A stretch of 64,000 nucleotides of DNA, from positions 7,801,754 to 7,865,753 of the forward strand of contig OX336343.1 in the NCBI GenBank assembly GCA_946902875.1. Direction: 5' to 3'. Within the stretch, counting starts at the first letter, position 1; each line of letters starts with the position of its first letter. Under the pieces are notes generated by a model. The model searched no databases, was not told the DNA's origin, and was given only the letters and a program-made list of their open reading frames with translations. Source of the DNA: Nematopogon swammerdamellus (Eukaryota; Arthropoda; Insecta; Lepidoptera; Adelidae). The translations under genes were made by a program, and so were the position numbers. This document shows positions 34,701 to 46,700 of this stretch, in pieces.

Positions 34701-37700
34701 AGAAGCCGATGCCCAAACCACTCGGCCACCCGCCGCTTAATATCGGTAATAACCGCGAGTATTTAACGCGAGGCATATGTTCCAGGGAAAAACGTGTTAT
34801 ACAAAATTCACATATATAGGGGTTTGATAAATGACAGAACATAATACAATATAAATCAATCGGCCTTTTTTACTAAATTGCTCATTCTATCTTGTCTGTT
34901 CTTTATTCGTGCGCTGATATGAACTTTTGAGTATAAAAAATTGAGGATAACTTATTTAGATTTTCTTGTATTTCGCGTACAGGGAAGACTTTTTCTTGTA
35001 CTTTATACAGTGCTCTAACCATCTGTATGTGTACAAAAATCCCTGTACCTCTATGCCCACTATGAAATGAACTCCACGATGCGGCGAGAATTCCTAGATT
35101 CCGATGTGACGCGACAATTTCCGGCATATTTGCACGAAATTAGAAATTAACGTAATAAATCTGCACAATGCAGTGTCTTGTAAAGTGGGACATTACTGTG
35201 TAGCGTGTAATAAACTGAAGCTAGTAGGTACAGTCAAAATCACTTTTTTTCACCTTCAAGAAAAGTGGATTTGATGTGTTTGATTGTTATTACTTCAAAT
35301 AAATACTCTCCTTAAATAAATTTATAAATTTTACACTTTATGTATGTCTGTCAAGGGCAGACTTATTGCCTTAGGCAATTTCTTCCTGTCAACCCGTTTT
35401 ACTGTGTATCGTGTTAATGCATGTATTCAATTTGTGCAGTTTTGAGTGTGTGTTGTGTGTGTGTGTGTGTGTGCGTGCCGTGTACAGCAACACGCACGCA
35501 CACCCAGTGCTCGTGGCTGTGAGTGAACTTGTGTGTGTGTGTGTGTTTTGAGCAGCAAACAGGAAGTCGGGCAGCAACGTGGGGGACGAGGTGCTCTCCT
35601 TGTTCCGGGGGCTGCTCAACCCCGTGCAGGTGGGTCCTATGTACACTCGACTCTAAAAGTGGAAACACATAAGAATGAGATAATTGTAACAGGGTTTTAC
35701 CGGACCGGTGCATTGCTTTTAAATTCGTAAAATCGCGCGCATGATTTCTTTTTTTTTTATGGAATCTGACACGGTTGGCTACATCACCTACAACATCCGT
35801 ACTCTCAGCCCATAACACCGGGTGAACTTGGTGCCACGTCAGTGCTTCCCTTCGGTCGTGCCGGCTACACTAAACTGGGCGGAAAACACAAACTATTTAC
35901 ATAGCCGTTTCGACCGACCTTTCATTTAGTTGTGATCGTATGTATCTATCGTTATTGTCTTATTGTCGTATTATTGTCTGTTCTAGCTGCTGATATTTTA
36001 TGTTATCCCCCCCAATTTTTGCGTATGAGTGTATTAGAGATAGATTATAGAAGTTTACATACTGCCACACATGTCAGCGAGTGAACGTACAGAAAACACC
36101 ATAGAACTTGGTTTTCAATGGCTTCACTGAACATATAGGGGTCCATTGTACATAAGTGGGACCTAAGAAGTAAGCCGACAGTCTCTTTTAGAACTATCAG
36201 CCTGAAACCCCATTAGTTGTAGAGGTCAACTTGCAGGGCTGCAGGGATGTATGTAGCAGGATTGCGTGCGACAGTGTTGTGTGTGACAGCGTTGTGTGCG
36301 ACATCGTTGTATGTGACATCTTTGTGTATGACAGCGTTGTTGAGTGACAGCTTGTGTGTGACAGCTTGTGTGTGACAGCATTGTGTGTGACAGCTTTGTG
36401 AGTTACAGCGTTGTGCGTGACCGCTTTGTGTGTGACAGGTGGTGGACCTCAGCAATGCGTCTCCTGAGAGTGTGGTGCGCTGGCTGCCGCCGCGCTGCCG
36501 TCTGCTGGTGGCGGGCGGCGACGGCACAGTCGCTTGGGTACTCAACTCACTCGCCAGCGCCAACGTTAAGGTCACTTGCGTAATCGTACTTTGCAACTTA
36601 TTGAGTTGGCGACCTGCTTGTATAGGGCTCCAGTCAACCTGGCTCATGGATGACATAAGCTGGCTGGCGTAGCTGCAGATAAAAGGGATTGCAAGAAGAT
36701 CCTTGAGGATTTTTTTTTTTTGATGAAGCATAAACAACCTGCTTGTGGTTATCAATTAATGTGACATTATGTTATTTTCAATTAAATTGAGTTTTCATCT
36801 CTCCATTCCAACTTTACGTACCTATCTCTAATGTAAGCAGCCTTTGAGACTATTTAAAATTGTCACTTGTGTGTGTCAGTTTATTGTTACATAATAGTGA
36901 ATATTGTTGTACAGGTCCCGGTAGCGATTCTGCCGCTGGGTACGGGCAACGATCTGTCCCGGGTGCTGGGCTGGGGCTCCTCCAGCCACTCGGAAGTGGA
37001 CGCTCAGAGGCTGCTGCGCAGGGTGGCGTGCGCTCGCGAACAGCTCCTGGACAGGTCGGTCATTACAATTTGTGATGCCGGGAGCTGTTGTCATTATTGG
37101 AAGCGATGCATAGTATAGTGGTAAATTTCCAGCCTAACATGCGAAATTTCCACATTCAAAGGCCATAGAAAAATAGACTGTAGCATTACTGTAGCGTAAA
37201 TGCATTTACTTGCTCTTCGAAAGGAAAACTTTTGTGAAAGAACTTCGACCGTCTATTTTCCTTCAATCCGAATATGACATCACTAAAGCCCAATTAGACG
37301 TTGCACAATTATCCTCTGTGTTGTCCTCTCGTCCAGTATAGCCAGCAATCTAAAGTGAAGTCTCCGGTATGGCACCTACCTTCTCGGAGGAGCATGGGCC
37401 CTGGCCCCTCTGTCACAGCCACCCATACCGGATTACATTTAAAAAAATCCTCTAGGGCCCAATTGTGTGAGACAGAAGAATAGAATACAATTTTGCGAGG
37501 TTAAGTATCTTAAGATTTGCGTAATCAGAGGGTAATCCTCCTTCCCACAATGGGTACGTAAGCAAGAGCGAAGTTAATCTCAGATGCCGCCACACTCGCT
37601 GGTTCCCCTGCCCGTAGAGTAAAATAGTTAATGTTTTTAGATTATATTTTGAATGTATTCCGTGAAATGCTGATGAAAATATACTAACACAATACAAAAT

Positions 37701-40700
37701 TTGTTTGATGTTAACTGGCGGAGTTAAAAGAAAAGTTGCACAAAACATGAACTACATGATGGTGACTTATAGATGGGTACCAAGAATGAGATGCCACCTG
37801 TTGGGATCAATTTGTCAATTTTCTCCCCTTTGGGTCTAATTTATCTATGATTATCAATCACACAGATACAGAAGAAGAGATTATACATTTCCGTGAGATA
37901 AATGTAAAATTTGCATAACCATAAACAAACAGAAGATATTAATGCTGCACGCAATTGGGTCACATCAGTGGTGTACCTTTCATAGAAGCCGAAAAGCCGG
38001 GCATGCCTTAATATTTTCGATCGCAAAATACAAATGTTTTTAAATAAATTCCCGTGCCGCAACATCGATGCAACCATAGATGTCAGCGACAACATTCAAC
38101 CTCTTTGGATGCAACACGCCACCGTCAGATGCGATCGCCCGCAGCGCACGCACCCAACATTACTTAAAAACCATTCATTTGTATTTCATTTATTCCTGCT
38201 AAATTTGTAATCGCGCGTAACACGACACAGTTTCATTATGAGTGGTCAGTTAGTCTGCTCTCTTTCTTTCGCAAGTGAATGCAATGGGGCTTTCGCTGTC
38301 CTTTTCACGCTCAGGCACGGATGCTTAGAAAACTATATACGTATGACACAAAATTCGTGCATATATGTTGGCAGTTTGTATGAAACGAAAAGCCCTGCCT
38401 TCGCTTGAACTTCGTGCAAATAGGAATGACTAACTTCACTTCGGTTATACATATTGTTTATTCTCGTTTATTCCTTGCGTCGCATGAGTTGCGAAAACGA
38501 AACATTTTATGGTTAGGTATTGTGAGTGAGTCTATAGTGAGTAAATATAATAATCGAATAATGAGTGTCTCCGATATACCTAGTTGGTTGTTCAGGTATT
38601 AAGTTTGTGCAGCAGGTGCAGGTATGGGGTACGTTTTCTCTTTTATCATATAATGAAAAAATCGGCCAAGTGCGAGTCGGACTCGCGCACCGAGCACCGC
38701 TTATCATAGCTGACGTATTTATGTAATAACGTGTGTGTATGTAAATGACGTATATGTATAAGCAATAACACGCTTTTCGTGAGCTTTGTGTATATTCATC
38801 CCAATGAAGAAAGGAAGATAGACACTATAGATAGGTACTACGTCTCATCTCACATATCTATAGAAACAAAACATGACATGTTTACATTGTAAAACATGTA
38901 ATAATCATATATTTTTCAAGAGGGCATGCTTAACCTGGAAACCCTAGGCACGCCACTGGGTCACATACTTTATTGGTGTACAAAAAATAATCATAAAATA
39001 TATGAAAATGAGTGAGTTATGCTAACCTTATCATCACCGACTAACGTCATGCTCATTGCGTGTTGGCAGATGGAAAATAACGATAAAGCCCAAGTGGAGA
39101 CGGCTCGGGCGAGGCAGAGAGCGCGTGGTGTACGCGTACAACTACGCCAGCATCGGCGTGGACGCGCAGGTCGCGCTCGACTTCCACCGCGCTCGCTCCC
39201 AGTTCCTCTACCGCTACACCAACAGGACCATCAACTATGTATGTTCATACACTTTTAGCTTTTATACCCCTTTTCTACGAAATGAAATGAAAAATACACT
39301 TTATTATACAGGACGAAAGGCGAATTTAAATCCTAGAGGCATTCTCTACCAGTATTACAACTTAAAGTTAAGCCTGGATTTCCTAGAATAGTGGTGCCCC
39401 TACATGGCGGTCATAATGTAGCAGTGAATGACGTCACTAACACATTGTCTAAGGTGTGGTTTCCTAGAGTGTTGCTCGACACCGTAACATTAAATAGCGG
39501 TGTCACCACTCTATATTCTTTATGTAGACAAATACAAATAAAAAAATCGTTTATTCCGTTTACATATTATATAGCATTAGAAAAATAAAGAAACAGTAAT
39601 AATATCGAAAAATAAACTATTAGAAATAAATATTTTTTTGTACAGCAGGGTAGCTGTCCACGCTAGACCATAGTGGTCTGTCCTTTGGGCAGCAGAGCTT
39701 ACAAATACAATGTTACATCATTCACCGCTATATCATGAACGCCATGTATCGGCAACGCTGTTCTAGGAAACCATAGCTTAAGCTTAGGGCTTATGTCTAG
39801 GCATTTTTAGGACTGTCATACTTCTACTCGTACTGAAAGACCATTGTCTGGCCGTCACTGGCCTAGGTACTTTTGTCATAAAAAAATTTGTAGTAGGGTT
39901 TATCCCTTAGACTCCACTATCACAGCGCTTTAAGCTCTATTGTGACTTGCCTGTCACACTAGATATAAGTCTAGTGGTAGTTAATAGCAGGTCAATAGTA
40001 GTTAAAGCCTTATCAAACCTAAGTAAAGTTATATAAGTTAAGCAACCCTGAACGCGGTCAGTACTTCGATGGGTGACTGCTCGACTGTTGGAGGCTGACC
40101 GTGGTTCCGATTCCACGTAAAACTGTAGGTCCCTTACCTTCTTACCTTACTAGGTGGTAGGGTTTATCCCGCCCGGGTTGATACCACTGCACTTAACGAA
40201 TCGTCAGTCGAAATGGCTATGTAAATAGTTCGTGTTTTCCGTCCAGTTCAGTGTAGCCGACATGAAATGAAGGGAAGCACTGACATGGCACTTAGTTCAA
40301 CCGGTGTTATGGGCTGACATCGTGGATGTTGTAGGTGATGGTAGCCAAATGTGTCAGTTTCCATAAAACAAAAAATTAAGTGTCAAAGTGAGAAATTTCT
40401 TTACACAGTCCAACAGTAAATATGCGATGAAACACACAGATAGCATACGTATGCTTCGGAGCAACGCGAGCGCTGGACGACGCGGGGTGCTTCGGTCTGG
40501 AGCGGCGGTTGTCGGTGTGCGTGGACGGCGCCGCGGAGCCCCTGTCTCTCCCGCCCGTGCAGGCTCTCGTCCTACTCAACATACCCTCCTGGGGCGCCGG
40601 CGTCGATCTGTGGAGTGAGTCCTTTACTATCATAATAAAGCGGAAAACCACTAACGACCAACCGGCCGACATGCACGCCTGAGCACCGTCGCCAATCTAT

Positions 40701-43700
40701 GTTCACCTATGAGTCGACAACTACTCCATCAAACCCGTGGGCTCTTCCCTCATGTATTCAGGCTCATCTAAGGATGCTTGTAGGATATTTTTCTGTGAAG
40801 CAAAGCTGACGGGAAGAGCTCGCCATTACTAAAGAGTTTTATATGGTGATCTCAGTCGTTTATCTGTCAGCCTACCCACCACCTGCCTTTAACTTCTAAT
40901 TAACTTTAAGTGATATTAGTTGGGTGTAAAAACTATTACAATAAAGTTATATTAAAAATGTGTAATTATTTCTAGAAACTGGAGGATTTCCTGACGACGT
41001 TGGTGAGCAGAAAATTGATGACGAAAAAATTGAGGTAACTGTTAAAATTTTGTTTTCGGCATATTGTATCTCACTGTTTGTTTTCCTCATTATTGTAATC
41101 TAGAATAGATAATATTAAAGTAATTTCAAATTTAAACAGGTAGTTGGCATCTCATCATCCTTTCATATCGCGAGGCTGCAGTGCGGTCTGGCGCAGCCGC
41201 ACAGGTTCGCGCAGGCCTCTACGGTCGAGGTTTGTTTGCATTATTATGATTTAAAGTGTGAGAGTTAGGGCCCCTGAACCCTCTTATCACTGTGATCTAG
41301 GAAGATCTATTTTCATCTCAAAAGTTTAGAACCATTTCAAGTCCAATTTCAATTTCCATTATGAACCGAGTTATATCCTTGGGGTTGAGTGCCTTTATTT
41401 GGCATGGGTTAAAAATGAAGGGTTTTTCAATAGGAGCGCTTGAACTTTGACAGCGTATAGCGGCCATCTTGGAAAAGTGACAGCTGTCTAATTTGGCGGG
41501 AATACATGTTTAGTCGTGACATTTCACCATGGAACGCTACACGGTTGAACAACACGTAGAAATTGTTAAAATTTATTATCAAAATCAGTTCTGTTTTCCT
41601 AACATTCCGTGCATTGCGTCCAATTTATGGTATTCATGGCCGTCCTACAGAGTCCACAATCCGTCGTTTAATTAATGAATAAACTTGAGACAACCGGGTC
41701 TTAACACCGCTCGACTACTTTTTGTGGGGCTATGTGAAATCTCTGTTCTTTGCAGATAAACCACAGACAATTTGCTGGCCTGAAGGCCAACATAACTCGC
41801 GTTCTTAATGATATCAATATGGGGCTCAAGCCCCATTTATGCGAAGATGTCGTCCAAAATTGGTCCACATCACACCACCTAAAACGGAGTCGCGGCAGCC
41901 ATTTGGCTGAAATTATATTCCATGCATAATGTCATTGAATGTCCTTTAAAATAAAATAAAAATTGTGGCAATATCACATAAACAGGTTGTTTTATTTAAT
42001 TTCAAAGTTCAAGCGCTCTTACTGAAAAACCCTTCATAACCCCCAAGAATACGGCTTCTACTGTGAATAAGCCCTTCACTTTCACAAAGAATGTGTATGG
42101 GTGTTTCATCTTCTTTTATACATAACCTGCACGCTATGGTGTGTCGCTAAGGCCCTTCAGTATAGGTATTTTTGTTTTGTTTTTATATGTATATCTTTTT
42201 GATTAATTATATGGAAAGCGCGACATGCGGTACCTAACTAGATCGTGAGTTGATCTCCCTCTCCACTGCACACTACACACTCGCGCAACGCGATGGATGT
42301 GTGGCACTTAATAACGGGTACTCAGCACGGACAGATGGGAAGATAGATGTGGGTAATAGGTAAGGCTCACTCACCAAAACGTGCAGACCTCCAGCTTCCA
42401 CGACAGCGTCCGGAATGACCTCTGGCCCCGACCGAGTCACCTTCTCGCACGTGCACTAACTTATATACTAAACAAACGTCTCTGTCGCAATCAATTCACG
42501 TGACACATTCCAACGTCTCTGTCGTCTTACAGTTCTCACTTAATCCCTACAAATGTTCTCTTCCTCCAGGAACACTCTCGACTTCACGCGCCGCGTCTCT
42601 CTTCGTCACCGTGCCAATCGCGACTACCCACGAGAATATTTCCCTTCGCCCACGTTTCCACTTTCTAACCTACCCGCAAGGTTTGTGAGCTAAAGGTTTG
42701 TAGGAAGGCAAAAGGCGGGAAATATGAGTGTGCTGAGTAGCACCGTTATAATCCCCCCCACTTATCTTGACCAATATGGTTTTAGTAGAGCAATATTCGT
42801 TGTGGTTACTACTCTATCAGACCCTGGTTTTACTAGAGTAACTCGGCCCTCATTCATTGTATGTATTTGAAATGGCCCGGACCATCTTGGGCAAAATGAC
42901 TTGGTGATACCCCTTGCTTTGTTACTCACAGCAAAGTTCTGCATTAGCACTTGTTGTCCCACTCTGTAATCGTTTTCTCTACGTCTAAGATTATAATGTT
43001 TGGCGCGTTTATCCCATGCTCTTCTAAGATTGTTTGCTATTGTTTCTTTCGTCGGTGGAATTAACTGATTCATATCTGTGTCAATATTTTTGACCGACCA
43101 CAAGTTCTCTAAAGGCATGGCAATCTCGCGTCCTAAAAAAAGTTGTGCCGCGGCAGCGCCTGTACTTTCGTGAACCGCTGTGTTCAATGCAAGTTGCAGG
43201 CTTGGTAGACTCGCATCCCAAAGATTGTGTTCGCGCTGGCAATAAATTTTGAGCATAGAGTTGATATTTCTGTTTACCCGTTCGACCATGTTGGATTGGG
43301 GGTAGTGAGGACTTATATTTACGTGTTTTATTCCCCAGGCCACGCACATGTCTTTAAAAGTGTGACCAGTGAAATGCGTTCCATTGTCCGAGACAACGGC
43401 TAAGGGAGGACCATACCGCGACCAAACTTGAGTGTTTAAATGTTTAACCGAATTATTTGCTGTTGCGGCTCGAACTGGTATTAGCTCGACCCATTTGGAG
43501 TAGGCGTCGATTGCTACCAATATATATTGATAACCAGATTTAGTTCTTGGTAAGGGCCCCTTATAGTCAATGTATACTGACTCCCAGACGTTTTCTGGGT
43601 TTTTGGACGCCATTAATCCTGCCTGTAATTGATTGTTAGGTTTTGCCATTTGACAATCTTTACACGATCTTACATAATTTTTTATATCCGAATACATTCC

Positions 43701-46700
43701 TTTCCACCAGTAGAACTTTGTTATTCTATTATATGTTTTTGTTATCCCTAGATGGCCCGCTATATCCTGGTCATGATAATAATGCAACACTGATTTCACT
43801 AATTTTTCTGGGATAACTATTCGCCACTTATTCCGTTTTGCCGATTTCCTACATAAATATTCGTTGATTAATTTGTAATGTTTAACGTTTTGTCCGCTTC
43901 TTAGCGTTTCCATAATAATATGTAGTTCCTGGCAGCTTTCTTGATGTAATTTAAGTGATTGATTAAACTCTGAATACTCCGTTAAACTAGCACATATCGT
44001 TTCTTCGTTACCATCGTACATGCGGCTTAAACAGTCCGCCACGTTGTTGTCGCACCCTCTTATATGTTTAATTTTAAATTTGAAACGTGATAGACTAAGA
44101 ACCCACCTTCCCAGCTTGCCCGTTTGTTTCGGGTGGGAGAACAACCACGAGAGTGCGGCGTTATCGGTGTGTAGCTCGAACTCGGCTATCTCCAAATATG
44201 TCTTGAATTTATTAACACCAAACACTGCCGCCGCACACTCGAGCTCGTAGGTGGCGCGGCGTCTCTCCGCGGCGCTGAGCAACCGGCTTGCATACGCAAC
44301 CGGAGCGAGTTGCCCGTCTACCTCTTGTTGTAAAACTGCCCCGAGTGCCTGTCCGGATGCATCTACTTGTAGCACGAAGGGCTTGGAGAATGAAGGAAAC
44401 CTCAGAACTGGCGGCGTAGTGAGAGCCTTTTTTATCCTCTCAAATGCTTCTTGTTGCGCGTTATGCCAAAAGAATTTTTCGTTTTTTCGTTTTAGTTTGT
44501 TCAAAGGCTCTGACAACTCAGCATAGTTTTGTATAAATTTTGCGTAGAAACCCGACATACCCAAAAATGTTTTAACGTGTTTTAAGTTTTTTGGTGTTGG
44601 ATAATCTGCAATAACCTTCGTCCTAGAGGGATCAACGTGTAAACCTTGTCCGTTTACCACGTGTCCTAGGAAGTTTACTTCCGACCGAAATACTTCTATT
44701 TTCTCAGGATTTACTGTTAAACCGGCGTTTCTTAGACGGAACAATACTTCCTTTAGGTGTGAAAAATGACTTTCAACGTCTTCTGAATATATTATCATAT
44801 CATCCACAAATGGCATCACGAATTTAAATTTAATATCCCCAAAAATATTATCAACCACCCTGTTGAGTGCCTGCGGGCTTACACATAGGCCAAACGGTAC
44901 ATAGTTGTAATGAAATAAACCATTTGGAGTTATAAAGGCAGTCTTCTCCTTATCATCTTCGTATAATGGTATTTGATGAAATGCGCTGTTAAGATCTATT
45001 GTAGTAAATACTCTTGCATTACCCAGAGCTTGAAATATGGACTCAACCGATGTCATTGGATACGAATCGTACACAATTTTTTTATTTAAAGCTCTGTAAT
45101 CGCAGCAGAGCCGCTTTTTCCCATTTTTTTTATCGATTAGAAAGGCCGGTGCCGCATAGGGCGATACCGATTTTTCTATTACGCCTTTTTCCAACAGCTC
45201 GTCTATGTGTTTCCTCATCTCCTCCGCCTTGGGCGGGGAAAGGGGATAAAATCTCATTCTGACCGGTTCGTTATCTGTGAGCGTAATTTTATATTTCAAA
45301 ATATTAGTTTTGCCTAGACGTTTCGTTATGACGTCACCGTAGTTAGCCAACAACTCTTCTAATCTTTTTTTTTCTTGGTCTTTCAACCTTACTTTTTTTT
45401 TTTTTTTTTTTTTTATAGACTACCGGCACGGGTGGCTGTGCCCAAAAGTTCAAAGAACGATTAACACACAGCCAATAACCCCACTCCTCGCGAAACCACG
45501 CTCAGAGAGGCGCCATGCCAGCTACAAGGCGGACAAAGAGGTTGTTGTCTAATTTATTAACACGCCTTTTGAAGATTCCCAGGTTATAGGTGGTGGGGAA
45601 CACACTCGCCGGAAGACCGTTCCATATTTTCGCCGTACGACATAGGAACGATTTCGAAAAGCGATGCGTTCTCAGAAGTTGTGTGTCAACAACATATGGA
45701 TGTTCCGAGCGAGTCCGGCGGGTGTGACGAATACGGATCGGGGCAGGAGGGATGAGGGAAGCCAGTTCTTCGGAACATCGGCAATGGTAGTACCTATAAA
45801 ACAGGCTAAGGGAACCAATTGTTCGCCTGTGTTGCAATGATTCAAGTCCCTCCGTGAGCTTGGGATCACCAATTAGGCGGATGGCGCGGCGCTGGATAGA
45901 GTCCAAGGAGGCCAACAGGTAAAGGGGGGATCCTTCCCACAGATGACTGCAATACTCCATCACCGGGCGAACTTGCGCTTTGTATAGCATAAGGAGTTGC
46001 GCCGGTGAGAAGAATCGCCTGCTGCGGTAGAGGATACTTTATTTTTTTCACTCGAAATATTTGCACAATGCAACTTATTACTATGATTCGACTTTAAATA
46101 TATTCTAGTCTCAGGCTCAAAGTTAAACGTGATGTATTCATTACTAGGATTTAATAACAACTGTGTACGCGTGATAAAGTCATAACCTAATATGATTGGA
46201 TTCACTAATTCTTTTGCAATTATAAACTCATGGCGCCAGGTGAATTTATCTAACGATATTAGTGCAGACATGCTCTTCGAAGAGTTAAAAGTGCGAACAT
46301 CGGCTGTTGTGCACTGGGTGTTGATATCGGAGTTTATAACTTTTTTTTCATTTTTTATTTTATTAAAGATATCGTATCTGCAAAAGGATCGGGATGCGCC
46401 ACAGTCGATTAGTGCCGTCGTAGTAAGAGACTTCCCTATACACACTGATATCGTAGGCAATGATATAGTTTTTTTATTTTTACTATTTGTTACTATTTTA
46501 TTTCGTATCCCGTTACTATGTACTACTTCGGTTCGCGCGACATTCCGGTGTGAGTGTCGCGCTTGAATTAGTTTCCCTGGTTATTATTCCTATACTGATT
46601 GTTGTAATATCTTTCTCTGCGCCTTTCGCAGTTGCGCGCCAGATGTCCGACTAAATTACATTCATAACATCGCATGGGCTCCCGGTCTATGTTTGTACTG

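Noticed and set aside
35414..35818. 134-aa minus-strand frame with His-Thr runs
   Set aside because: Produced by GT microsatellites and a SINE, antisense to DGK exon 5.
36213..36755. 180-aa minus-strand frame rich in THNAVTH repeats
   Set aside because: It is the translation of the GTGTGTGACAG minisatellite and of DGK exon 6 in antisense.
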